Source: Hydrogenophaga sp. RAC07 (GTDB lineage: Bacteria; Pseudomonadota; Gammaproteobacteria; Burkholderiales; Burkholderiaceae_C). Taken from it: a stretch of DNA of 64,000 bases. Under the pieces are notes generated by a model. The model was given only the letters and a program-made list of their open reading frames with translations, was not told where the DNA came from and searched no databases. Numbering within the stretch: position 1 is the first letter of the stretch; each line of letters starts with the position of its first letter. Below, piece after piece: positions 9,301 to 18,530 of the stretch. The DNA lies in the NCBI RefSeq assembly GCF_001713375.1, contig NZ_CP016449.1:3596001-3660000 (forward strand), in the 5' to 3' direction. The position numbers and the translations under genes were made by a program.

Positions 9301-12300
9301 CGGCAAGACCAAGGCCATAGTCAATACGAGAACCGACGATGAGCGCGCGGAGAAACTTGAGAAGTCTGTTCGGGACTTGCTACCGGTCTATAACGCCCGT
9401 GCCAAGTGTCTCGTCCCGTGGACCGACCGCCAAGGCGAATGGGCAAAGCTTGGAGACGCGGTGACTCGCTACGGGCGAAACGACTACTCGATGCGCGACG
9501 AACACAACGTTGCAGCCATGGCGAAGCGGATCGGTCAGTCGATAGCTGCGATGTTGCACCTGTCCGACATCGATGCTGAAGAGTGTGGAGAGCTTGCTCG
9601 TGGTGCAAGTCGGCCAAAGGACGGCCATGTCTCACGAGAAGAGTTGGCCACCTTCCAGGCGCTTTCGCTGCATAGTGGCGCGCATAACTTTGTACTCCAA
9701 CGTGCAGTTTCACACGCAGCTGCGGTCAAAGACGACAAGGCCCCCGCGACCGATAGAGCCGAACGCCTGGTGAGCGTGGCAAGGCTGCTCAGTTCGATCA
9801 GTCCCCATGACAGTGAGGCCATCTTCGCGGAGGCATCGGCGGTGCTCGAAGACGTTGACGTCGACAGCATCTTTCACCTAGAGATGCTTGAACCCTTGGC
9901 GGTGACGGCAACAGGCGCACTGAATACCGAAGGACGACGAGCGGTGTCATGTCAACTCGCCGAGTTGACTGCAAGTATCTGGCATGTGTTGGGCGATCAT
10001 GAACGCTTCCCGTGGCAAGCCATAGCTAGATCGCTCGCCACGCTGGACCCGTGTGTTGGCCTAGCCGCCCTTGGTCGATGGGACGACACCGGCCAGGTGC
10101 GCGCTTACCGAATGCTTCCGGAGACCCTGAAGGTATGCCTGTCTGCCGGGACAATCTCGATTCAGTCAGCCTTGCCGCTTCTGCATTTGGGCCTCGACGT
10201 AGACGACGACCTGCTTGTGCCGCTTGCAAGGCATCTCGACGGTTCGCGGCACTCAGGCGACAGGTCCGCAGCAGCAGAGGAACTGTCTAGGCTGGCGGTA
10301 CTGGCGGTTGACGGCCACAATGGGTTGTCGCAAGTCAGGGCAACGACAGAAATGGCGTCCGCTTCGCAGTCCTCTCAATGGGTCGATCGCGGAAGGGAGA
10401 TGCTTCAGTTTTACGACGGACAGGCTGCTGCTCCGGACGACACTGAGACGACAGGCGATTCGGACGTTGGTGACTCATCATCCGACGTTACTCGCGCCGC
10501 GGTTCTAGCTGGAGGTCGACATATCACAGCTGCTGAGATCGAAGCAACCCTTCTTCGGGCTGAGGTGGAGGCAAGGCAGCGTCAACACTATGTCAATACT
10601 TCGGAAGTACTTCAGGAGATTCGGCGAGGCATCCGCCTTGTCGACCGCCGAGCGCATCTCGAAGCGCTTGCAGCTTGCGAAGTGCGGCCCTGGCGGAGCG
10701 ACCTGGCAATCGCGCTTTCCGAGGCCATACTGGAGTGGGTCGGTACTTCTCCGGCAGTCGCAGGTTGGTGCCGTGAGATGCTGCCTACGATAGTGGCACA
10801 ACGCCTGCCGGACTTCTCTACGGCCAGGCACTGGGGGCAAGACGCAAACATTTTGCCAGCCATGCTTTCCGGCAGCGGCCTATCGAGCGATCAGATTTGT
10901 GAGGCGCTATTGGAGGGCATTGAACTGCACGCCAACAAGTGGGACGCCGCCTCCGTGTACGGCGTGCTTGCCGTGCTGGCTGGCCAGATCACCCCCTCAG
11001 AAGCTGCGGAAGCATTGACGCGACATCTCGACAAAGAGGTCGCGGACTTGAAGAATCGGGATGACGCGCTTGACCGCTTTGGAATCCCCGCAGCTACTAA
11101 CGAGTCATTAGCCCGCCTGCTCTACGCGATGCTCGGCGATGCAGACCTCCGAGTGCGTTGGAATGCAGCTCATGCATTAAGAGCCGCTGGGCGGTTGGGA
11201 CAAAACACCATCATTGATGCCGTAGTTGCACAGTGGGATCGATCGGTCGAGCCCGACTTTCGTGACCCCAAAGCGCAATTCTTTTGGCTTGCCGCAAGGC
11301 TTTGGTTGCTTATCGCACTCGAGCGTATCGCCGCAGAGTCCCCCGCTGCTGTAGCGAAACACGGACGCAGTCTCTTTGAGATCGCCACCAACTCAAGCTT
11401 CCCCCATTTGCTCTGTCAGCACTTCGCCAAAGGCAGCGTTGTTGCACTTCTCCGGGCTGGACATCTCCGACTGAGTGCCGCAGAGACTTCCCTGCTGGAC
11501 GGAGTCGCAAAATCCGCCCTGCCGCCCATCCCATCGACGGGTCACAAGGGATTCGGTCGATTTGCGGACCAGGACGGGAGACGCTTTCGCTTCGACTCGA
11601 CAGACACGCTTCCCTACTGGTATGAGGATTCTCTTCAACTCTTTGCTGATGTAACTGGCAGTGAGTTTTTGGACGTTGCGGAAAGCTGGATTCTTGACCG
11701 GTGGAGGGCGGAAACGGATTCGTGGATGTGGGTCAACGAACGAAGACAGCATCGCTTTCGAAACGAGAATTCGGCAAGCTCCCATCGACATGGTTCTTTG
11801 CCGACCATTGAGCGTACGCACACGCATTTCGAATGGCACGCCATGTGGTGTGTTGTCGGAGAGTTGCTCCAGACCAAGCCACTTGCGGAGTCCGAAGAGG
11901 GGCGCTGGCGTGACTGGGAGTATTGGTGGTCTCGTAGCGGTCTGACGGAGCCGTCCCATTGGCTGTCGGATCTCCGAGGGATCAAACCGCTTGAACCTCG
12001 TCTGTGGTTCTCGGCGAAAGGGGAAGATGAAGCCTGGCTGAGGCGCGTGCGTCAGCAAGACCTGCTCAAGGAGCTGGGGTTAGGCGACTCGGACTCTGAA
12101 GTTGTCGTGGCGGGCTACACCTATGGGGCGCAGGGTCAGAAAAAGTCAACACTGAACATCTCCAGCGCCCTGGTGTCGCCCGAAACTGCTTCCGCGCTAG
12201 TGCGGGCTCTTCAGTCAATCGACAACGCCTGGGACTACAAGATTCCAGAGCAGGGCGACCATCTTGAGATCGATGAGGCGCCCTATAAGCTGATTGGCTG

Positions 12301-12862
12301 GCTGCTTCACCCTGAGCGAGACAATAGGCTTGACGGCGACGATGCGGTTCGACGCGAAGTGTCTTCGTGTGCGGTGAAGCCCGGAGCCAATGCGTCGAAA
12401 GTCCTTGGGCTCGTAAGCTCTAAGGATGGCGAATCCGGGCGCTGGGTCGGGGCCGACGGTGAAGTGAAGTTTAGGTACATCGCTTGGAGCGATGAAATGT
12501 CTGATTCGACGCTCAAGTATCCGTCCGATTTTCCGCGGTCATACGGTCATCGGCTGATTGGTTCAAAGTCTGCGATTCAAGATTTTCTACTCGAACGGCA
12601 AATGGACCTTGTCGTGGAAATTGATCTGACCAGGAGAACGGGAGACGGATATGGCATCGATGATTCAGAAGAAAAAAAGAGTGTCTCGTACGACCTGGTC
12701 GTCGTCCTCCGTAGGGACGGATCCATCGAAGCTGCCGACGGGTGTGTTGGAGCTTGGACAGCATCTCGTGAAGGAACTCAAACTGCAAGACGGCGTGGAC
12801 ACGTTAGGCCGATGGATGGCACACCATCTCGCGGAACTCCTAGTCGCAGCAAAAAACGCTGA
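6350..12862 (+). CDS. Giant STAND ATPase with Cap4/DUF4297-like nuclease N-terminus (Avs-like)
   Basis: The protein has 2170 residues from the ATG at 6350; an ATG at 6287, two bases after the helicase stop, would add 21 basic residues. Residues 1-100 resemble the DUF4297/Cap4 nuclease fold: NAGDDFHVLWAL, then E43, D58 in VDVALFY, and VEIQQLKYS with Q78 and K80, a PD-(D/E)xK-like layout. A P-loop GEGGSGKT lies at 293-300 and Walker B VIAIDAADN at about 392-399. AARTGRL and a winged-helix-like region follow (to about 620), as in STAND NTPases. The remaining 1500 residues are helical and should be the sensor, as in Avs proteins, where a C-terminal TPR-like array binds a phage protein and triggers the nuclease. 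I recognise no exact subfamily. It follows the helicase closely and could share its transcript. Confidence 0.7.
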   Translation: MDHENVSGARASNAGDDFHVLWALSHALRVLDASSELGAVTVEGIPVPAQLGAWEGVDVALFYGGDSLRSATRVEIQQLKYSTTSPRTAWSVARLAHSTRKSGGNNSVMARLAAAYAEVLRVAPQLSPKDVKVKLVSNQPVHGRVLRALSASATRRSDASPTAAEDRKTLLNASGLGDKEFSRLAKALDFSECQGPSRFEMHHRVISAIGRIAASEARQAMLELRQVVYMRMLPGDSSPITRSVILGAMFVGDPQALLPCPSQLKSVDDVVPRASVDVLARELSVQQRVCLHGEGGSGKTTALQDLKSKLPNGSELVVFDCYGAGRYLDSDGQRHLARHALLHLCNEISARLGVPVLVAASNSVDYVREFSSRLRMAAEVVQSRADDALLVIAIDAADNSVTAAQTRVPPERSFVHDVVALGELPPNVRIVIAARTGRLEILRLPAEFKFTPVANFTLSEATEFIHRRWKAAPPRWIEDLHFLSGGNPRVMSYAFDYASKQPRNALAYLKPSGKDLGLIFGERVKEALRKGGDSVEFGKLCAGLVALARPIPVKQLAAVLEVTDAHVHDLCNDLAPGLRREGNFLFFADEDFEAFISDRAASSLTRIRASAAACLLAKHDEDEYCAEHVAASLLAAGERTELLRLAQSHPEPRPIKDPVRRREVQLQRLKLAMRAAREAGRRSEAILVLLRGARALRTDEAVRKMLTDNLDLSARFAQRSLRKAVLQDRKYVGLHGRTLSHLMLDAAIRGDELRMRDWRRQFLAWLETYFKRHKDSEGSRSDWTLDHGEIAAEGEAVLRTEGARAGIATLRRWTPKTLMPKVIQIITHRLLSSGESKLVEAVLAELHGAPLWDVTIRVPLALAGKDPGLDQLQRNIGSWVRRGWLAAGPSTSGIEQQRGQSGLIELLLTGAEVVAARRGIVPEVRQVLEVIASPSVRTRDRVHRSSYDFLDATLRAHTLLKLLEGEDATVDSYFGPAKPTSVEDGKTKAIVNTRTDDERAEKLEKSVRDLLPVYNARAKCLVPWTDRQGEWAKLGDAVTRYGRNDYSMRDEHNVAAMAKRIGQSIAAMLHLSDIDAEECGELARGASRPKDGHVSREELATFQALSLHSGAHNFVLQRAVSHAAAVKDDKAPATDRAERLVSVARLLSSISPHDSEAIFAEASAVLEDVDVDSIFHLEMLEPLAVTATGALNTEGRRAVSCQLAELTASIWHVLGDHERFPWQAIARSLATLDPCVGLAALGRWDDTGQVRAYRMLPETLKVCLSAGTISIQSALPLLHLGLDVDDDLLVPLARHLDGSRHSGDRSAAAEELSRLAVLAVDGHNGLSQVRATTEMASASQSSQWVDRGREMLQFYDGQAAAPDDTETTGDSDVGDSSSDVTRAAVLAGGRHITAAEIEATLLRAEVEARQRQHYVNTSEVLQEIRRGIRLVDRRAHLEALAACEVRPWRSDLAIALSEAILEWVGTSPAVAGWCREMLPTIVAQRLPDFSTARHWGQDANILPAMLSGSGLSSDQICEALLEGIELHANKWDAASVYGVLAVLAGQITPSEAAEALTRHLDKEVADLKNRDDALDRFGIPAATNESLARLLYAMLGDADLRVRWNAAHALRAAGRLGQNTIIDAVVAQWDRSVEPDFRDPKAQFFWLAARLWLLIALERIAAESPAAVAKHGRSLFEIATNSSFPHLLCQHFAKGSVVALLRAGHLRLSAAETSLLDGVAKSALPPIPSTGHKGFGRFADQDGRRFRFDSTDTLPYWYEDSLQLFADVTGSEFLDVAESWILDRWRAETDSWMWVNERRQHRFRNENSASSHRHGSLPTIERTHTHFEWHAMWCVVGELLQTKPLAESEEGRWRDWEYWWSRSGLTEPSHWLSDLRGIKPLEPRLWFSAKGEDEAWLRRVRQQDLLKELGLGDSDSEVVVAGYTYGAQGQKKSTLNISSALVSPETASALVRALQSIDNAWDYKIPEQGDHLEIDEAPYKLIGWLLHPERDNRLDGDDAVRREVSSCAVKPGANASKVLGLVSSKDGESGRWVGADGEVKFRYIAWSDEMSDSTLKYPSDFPRSYGHRLIGSKSAIQDFLLERQMDLVVEIDLTRRTGDGYGIDDSEEKKSVSYDLVVVLRRDGSIEAADGCVGAWTASREGTQTARRRGHVRPMDGTPSRGTPSRSKKR

Positions 12863-13421
12863 CCATGCTGAGCGTCCAGCTGCGGAAGATCGCGTCGCCA
12901 ATCTGATCCTGAGGATTTGGGCTCACAGGGAGGCCAATCCAATCGGCATCACCCCGCTTGCTCGCTACGCAAAGGCTGCCCAGGTGCTAGCGGCGATCCA
13001 TCCAAAAGAGGGCTTCTTCGCGCCGTTGAGTCTGCGGGAAGCGCCTACAAGCGTCGCACGCTCGTTGGAGGTCTTCGATCTCGCATCAAGATTGGCGGTG
13101 CTGAGCCTTGCAGACATCTTGCCGAACCCTCCACCCGGGGTAGAAGAAATCGTCGAGCAGTTCTTGTCTGGTGAAGAGAAGGACTTCTTAGCGGCGGCTA
13201 GAGCGACCTATGACCTGCTCGCAAGTGGCCCCTCCAATGGGTCTGGCAATCGGAAACGTTCCGCCATTACAGCCTCGGAAGAGATTGAGCGCTCGCGTTC
13301 AAACCTACTGCAGAGGTTGCGAACCGCTGTTGGAGAACTCGTTGAAAGCTCCGCCGAAAATGCACCTGCCGAAACGGTCGGCGACGTACCGCGACGAGCC
13401 AAGGCAAAGCGACAGACGTAG
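12651..13421 (+). CDS. Small helical partner protein of the giant STAND ATPase, unknown function
   Basis: This is a 256-residue protein. The start at 12651 is supported by GGGAGA six bases upstream, so it overlaps the end of the STAND gene by 212 bp in another frame. The segment LELGQHLVKELKLQDGVDTL at 34-53, continuing RWMAHHLAELL, looks like real conserved protein although it lies partly inside the overlap. A second block, RVANLILRIWAHREANPIG, lies at about 82-100. No catalytic motif, signal peptide or membrane segment is visible; the C-terminus is basic. The gene arrangement suggests it is produced in step with the ATPase and acts with it, perhaps as a regulator or adaptor. I do not recognise a named family and assign no function. 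Confidence 0.7.
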   Translation: MASMIQKKKRVSRTTWSSSSVGTDPSKLPTGVLELGQHLVKELKLQDGVDTLGRWMAHHLAELLVAAKNADHAERPAAEDRVANLILRIWAHREANPIGITPLARYAKAAQVLAAIHPKEGFFAPLSLREAPTSVARSLEVFDLASRLAVLSLADILPNPPPGVEEIVEQFLSGEEKDFLAAARATYDLLASGPSNGSGNRKRSAITASEEIERSRSNLLQRLRTAVGELVESSAENAPAETVGDVPRRAKAKRQT

Positions 13422-13546
13422 GAGGGATTGTCATTGAGAAGACCCCTCGAATAGAGCAGTTGGCGTTTTAGCGCTGGGTTTACCGCAGTCCTATCGTGCT
13501 CGGGGCGGACGGGCCGCTTACGAGTGCCCGCCAGTCAGTCGGTCGG

Positions 13547-13584
13547 CATCCCAGCGCAGCTTTCATGCGCTGCGGCTTGGGATG
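13547..13584. terminator. Stem-loop between convergent genes
   Basis: CATCCCA (13547-13553) pairs with TGGGATG (13578-13584), and CGCAGC (13555-13560) with GCTGCG (13569-13574), giving a 13-pair interrupted stem with an 8-base loop. It sits between the end of the small partner gene (13421) and the end of the PLD gene (13590). It may work as a factor-independent stop in both directions, although there is no strong T-run. Confidence 0.4.
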
Positions 13585-13589
13585 GCATC

Positions 13590-14741
13590 CTATTTTCGCG
13601 CTGGACTGTTCTTGCCGTAGCCGAGCCAAAGCACCGCATCCAATTCGGCGATGTTTTTGGCGGGGTGATTTGGATTGGCACGCAAGGTCATGCGGAGGCG
13701 CTGCGCCAGATCAACAAAGGCAACGCCTTCAGATGCACCGCGCGGTCCCTTGAATTTGATCGCCGCCAAGAACTCTTCAACCGGCTCATTCTTCACCGGG
13801 TAGAGGTCCGGAAACCGGAGACAAAGCATCTCGGATAAGAACGCGCCTCGAGACCGGACGCCCTTTTCGCGCAGTGCATCAATTTCCTCGGCGACCACCG
13901 CGTCCCGACTCGCAGCGGGGGCGTCGACTATGCGGAGAAACGATTGGCAGAGTTCGCGGAAGTCACTCGCCTTACCCTGGCGCTCCCAACCTGCGCCCTG
14001 CAGTCGATTGTTGAGTTCGAAGCTCCAGTGCTCGGGCAGCGCGTTATAGAAGTCTTCGTTCGACTTACGCCCGGTAGCGCAGGCTTTGAAAATGCGCATC
14101 AACCCAGCCTTGTGAACTTCATAGCTCGCGAGTTGATCCCGGCGCTTGCGGACTATTTCAGCCGCTCCGGCAATCTGTGGCAACTGCAAGGCGTCCAGTA
14201 GTTCCTCTGCTGAGGACTTTCCTGACGAACCGGTCGGTCCACCACGGGGGGCCTCCCGGTAGATCGCTAGCCAACCCTCTGAGACTGCAAGGCACGAGGT
14301 CGTCATAGATTCGACCCAACCGCGTGCGGTGTTGAATTGTGACTCGCTTGCTTGGAAGTAGACGTTCGCCTCGTGATTGCGTGAGAACGCTGCCCTAGTC
14401 AGGTTGGATGAGCCGACAAGCGCGTGGAAGCTGCCGTTCCCCTCTCGCCAGAACATCGCCTTCGGATGGAACCCCTCAATTCCCGTCGCCACCTTGAACT
14501 GCCCTTCGAATCGCTTCGGAAGCCAGCCCATGACCTCACGGCATGCCTCTTTGCGGGTGATACCGAAGTCCTTGCCGACAATGAAGAGGAACTTCTTACA
14601 GTCGTCGTTTAGCTTGGCCGGAGCGTCCCATTCCGTCAGGTAGGCCGAGACGATGTAGAGCTCGACCGCCTTACTCAGCGCGTTCATGTAGTGATGCTCG
14701 AGGCTCTTGTCACCACTATCGGGCAGCAGTATCAGGTTCAT
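13590..14741 (-). CDS. PLD-like (HKD) nuclease-family protein
   Basis: This is a 383-residue protein from the ATG at 14741, chosen over an upstream ATG at 14792 because GGGAGGA precedes it by 6 bases. It has one phospholipase D-type active-site motif: FHPKAMFW with H92 and K94, then GSSNLTRAAF (110-119) and NHEANVYF with E124. Single-HKD proteins of this type act as dimeric nucleases or accompany helicases in defence and restriction loci. The C-terminal 200 residues are helical and unrecognised. It is transcribed toward the other cargo genes and away from the transposon end, and is the cargo gene closest to glmS. The fold call is good; nuclease activity and a defence role are inferred from motif and location. 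Confidence 0.7.
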   Translation of the reverse strand: MNLILLPDSGDKSLEHHYMNALSKAVELYIVSAYLTEWDAPAKLNDDCKKFLFIVGKDFGITRKEACREVMGWLPKRFEGQFKVATGIEGFHPKAMFWREGNGSFHALVGSSNLTRAAFSRNHEANVYFQASESQFNTARGWVESMTTSCLAVSEGWLAIYREAPRGGPTGSSGKSSAEELLDALQLPQIAGAAEIVRKRRDQLASYEVHKAGLMRIFKACATGRKSNEDFYNALPEHWSFELNNRLQGAGWERQGKASDFRELCQSFLRIVDAPAASRDAVVAEEIDALREKGVRSRGAFLSEMLCLRFPDLYPVKNEPVEEFLAAIKFKGPRGASEGVAFVDLAQRLRMTLRANPNHPAKNIAELDAVLWLGYGKNSPARK

Positions 14742-14861
14742 AACGTTCCTCCCATTTGTTGCACGCAAGACGAGGGCCTGTACGCATGGCAACGCCCACC
14801 GACGTCACACGCTGCAGACTGTCGTCCCTCATCACACGAGGTAGGTCATTGGCTAGCGAGG

Positions 14862-14990
14862 GGGTCTGTCGCTTTTCGCCTCAGCCGATGTCAGGAAAAC
14901 AGTAACAAGAAGGTGACGTTTTGTTACCTTTTAAGAGGTGTTTTCGACAGACCTATTTTTCTCCGACAGACCTCATTTTTCGGGTTCACA
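14862..14990. repeat. Transposon end with TnsB-like binding repeats next to glmS
   Basis: Read from 14990 inward (minus strand), three units begin with TGT at 14990, 14968 and 14949: TGTGAACCCGAAAAATG, TGTCGGAGAAAAATAGG and TGTCGAAAACACC. The two inner ones share the core AGGTCTGTCG; a further GGTCTGTCG occurs in the opposite orientation at 14863-14871. An imperfect hairpin, AAGGTGAC/GTTACCTT, lies at 14910-14930. Arrays of 20-22-bp sites starting at a TGT terminus are how Tn7-type transposases mark their ends. The distance of 21 bp to the glmS stop codon supports the assignment. The left end is outside the window. Confidence 0.55.
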
Positions 14991-15011
14991 GTCAGTGACC
15001 AACTCCGCCCT

Positions 15012-16880
<1,869 letters not shown>

Positions 16881-17006
16881 GCTGCTCTCCGAAAATTGGT
16901 GAAGAGCCGATGCTAGTGACTCTGGCTCGAAATAAAAGATCAAAATGTCACACCCTATCTACAATAATTTCGTTTCACCGTCATCAAGTTGATTACGATC
17001 ATCGAC

Positions 17007-17513
17007 ATGACCGATATGGAAGAAATCGCGATCGACGAAGCGGACTTGCGCCTGCTCGATCTGCTTCAAACAGACGCTTCGCAGAGCAACCAGAGCCTGG
17101 CGGAACAGGCGCACCTGTCGCCGCCCACCAGCCTGCGGCGCACCAAACGGCTGCGCCAGCTGGGTCTGATCGAGCGCGAAGTGGCCATCCTGAGCGCCGA
17201 TCGCCTGGCGCCGGTGCTCGGGCACGGGCTCACTGCTCTGGTGGAGATCACGCTGGAGCGCCAGGGCGCCGAATGGCTCGACGCGTTCGAGGCGCGTGTG
17301 CTGCCCGTGACGCAGGTGCAACAGTGCTACCGCGTCAGCCCCGGGCCCGATTTCATGCTGGTGGTCCATTGCCACGACATGCCGGACTACCTCGCGCTTG
17401 CCCAGCGCCTGTTCACCAGCGACGCCAACGTTCGCAACATCAAGGCGTTTTTCAGTCTCAAGCGCGCCAAATTCGACCCGCGGCTGGCCTTGCCAGTGAA
17501 ACCGTCCCCGTGA
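17007..17513 (+). CDS. Lrp/AsnC-family transcriptional regulator
   Basis: This is a 168-residue protein if the ATG at 17007 is used; a TTG at 16989 and an ATG at 17016 are alternatives. Residues about 8-55 form the AsnC-type helix-turn-helix (LRLLDLLQTDASQSNQSLAE, then SPPTSLRRTKRLRQLGLIER). Residues about 75-155 form the RAM ligand-binding domain typical of leucine-responsive regulators. Such proteins bind DNA as octamers and respond to an amino acid or related effector. It is divergent from glmS, sharing a 126-bp AT-rich spacer, but nothing shows that it regulates glmS. The effector cannot be read from the sequence. Confidence 0.9.
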   Translation: MTDMEEIAIDEADLRLLDLLQTDASQSNQSLAEQAHLSPPTSLRRTKRLRQLGLIEREVAILSADRLAPVLGHGLTALVEITLERQGAEWLDAFEARVLPVTQVQQCYRVSPGPDFMLVVHCHDMPDYLALAQRLFTSDANVRNIKAFFSLKRAKFDPRLALPVKPSP

Positions 17514-17675
17514 GTCGAATGCACCACATTGGTACTCAGGCGGCAGCGAAAACGTGATACATAGCGCACGCTTGGCGCACTTCTTGCCACGTCCATGAGT
17601 TGACGAACCAAACTTTATGTAACAACCTTCGCCTTCAGCCGAACTGAAAAGGCGGACCGTGAACTGGAGGTTTTG

Positions 17676-18473
17676 ATGAACACGACGTGGATTGCTGTGC
17701 TGGGAGCGCTGGCCGTGCTGGGCCTGGTGGCGCTGGCCGTCTGGCGCTTTCGCTCCACCCGCGAATCGTCGGGCCGCGAAGACCGCTACAGCCCGGAACG
17801 CCTGATGACGCCCGAGCAGGCCCAGATGCTGGACTACTTGCAGGACACCTTTCCTGGCCAGGTGGTGCTGCCCAACCTGCTGCTCAGAGACCTGCTGTCG
17901 GTGCGCCGCGCCGCCAACCGCAAACGCGCCGAAGACCGCCTGAACAAACAGAAGGTGGACTTTGTGGTGTGCGGCGACGACGGCAAGCCCACCTTCGCCT
18001 TCGACATCGAACAACACCCCCTGAGCAACGCCCGGCACAAGGCCCACATGGTGAAGATGAAGAACCGCATCCTCAAGAGCGCCGGCGTGCGCTTCGTGTT
18101 TCTCAAGAACGGCCTGCACCGCATGCCCTCCCCGGCGGATTTTCGCAAGCAGCTCAACCTGGCCGAGCTGCCCAAACCCATCGTGAAAGAGAAAGAAAAG
18201 GAAGACGATCGGGACAGCCGCCTTCAGCAACTGGAGAGCCAGCTCTCGGAATTCGACTCGATCAACACCAACACGGCGTTCCGCGATTCCGAAGTGATGG
18301 GTCTGAGCGGCCTGATGGACCTGAACCAGGAAACCCGCCGCGGCGGCTTCAGCAGCGCCTACAGCAACAGCGGCTTCAACGCGCCGCGCAAAAGCGGCGA
18401 ACGCAGCGGGCCCAGCAGCAAGTCACCGGGAGAGAGCCGCTTCGATTCCATGGACGTGCGCGGCGGCCGTTGA
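17676..18473 (+). CDS. Membrane-anchored DUF2726-domain protein
   Basis: This is a 265-residue protein from the ATG at 17676 (GGAGG upstream; the TTG at 17673 is adjacent). Residues about 5-25 form one hydrophobic membrane helix (IAVLGALAVLGLVALAVW). Residues about 45-165 form the DUF2726 domain, related to restriction-endonuclease-like folds: LNKQKVDFVVCGDDGKPTF, then AFDIEQH, and KNRILKSAGVRFVF. The C-terminal 90 residues are charged, then Ser/Gly-rich and probably disordered. Function is unknown in the family. It is monocistronic, with a strong terminator right after its stop. Confidence 0.8.
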   Translation: MNTTWIAVLGALAVLGLVALAVWRFRSTRESSGREDRYSPERLMTPEQAQMLDYLQDTFPGQVVLPNLLLRDLLSVRRAANRKRAEDRLNKQKVDFVVCGDDGKPTFAFDIEQHPLSNARHKAHMVKMKNRILKSAGVRFVFLKNGLHRMPSPADFRKQLNLAELPKPIVKEKEKEDDRDSRLQQLESQLSEFDSINTNTAFRDSEVMGLSGLMDLNQETRRGGFSSAYSNSGFNAPRKSGERSGPSSKSPGESRFDSMDVRGGR

Positions 18474-18502
18474 ACCGGCCGCCTCCCATCCCGACCACTC
18501 GG

Positions 18503-18530
18503 CAGGCTCCTCAGGGAGCCTGTTTCTTTT
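18503..18530 (+). terminator. Rho-independent terminator of the DUF2726 gene, overlapping glmU
   Basis: CAGGCTCC (18503-18510), loop TCAG and GGAGCCTG (18515-18522) form an 8-bp perfect stem followed by TTTCTTTTT. The loop includes the glmU stop codon (18511-18513) read on the other strand, and the T-run encodes the Lys-rich C-terminus of GlmU. Confidence 0.85.

Larger units (their letters stand above)
1..14990. mobile_element. Part of a Tn7-like transposon inserted at attTn7, carrying a defence island
   Basis: The right boundary is proposed at 14990, where the element reads outward to ...TTCACA (inward TGTGAACCC). This is 21 bp from the glmS stop codon and near the place where Tn7 inserts. 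Two further inward TGT-started repeats follow at 14968 and 14949. A TniQ-type gene lies inside. The base composition of the cargo genes is more AT-rich than that of the glmS side. The other end and the tnsABC genes are not in the window, so neither the target duplication nor the full length can be seen. The boundary could instead be at 14968 or 14949. Confidence 0.55.

Noticed and set aside
14909..14932. AAGGTGAC/GTTACCTT hairpin as the glmS terminator
   Set aside because: On the glmS (minus) strand there is no T-run after the stem, and it lies inside the proposed transposon end, so it is more likely part of that end.
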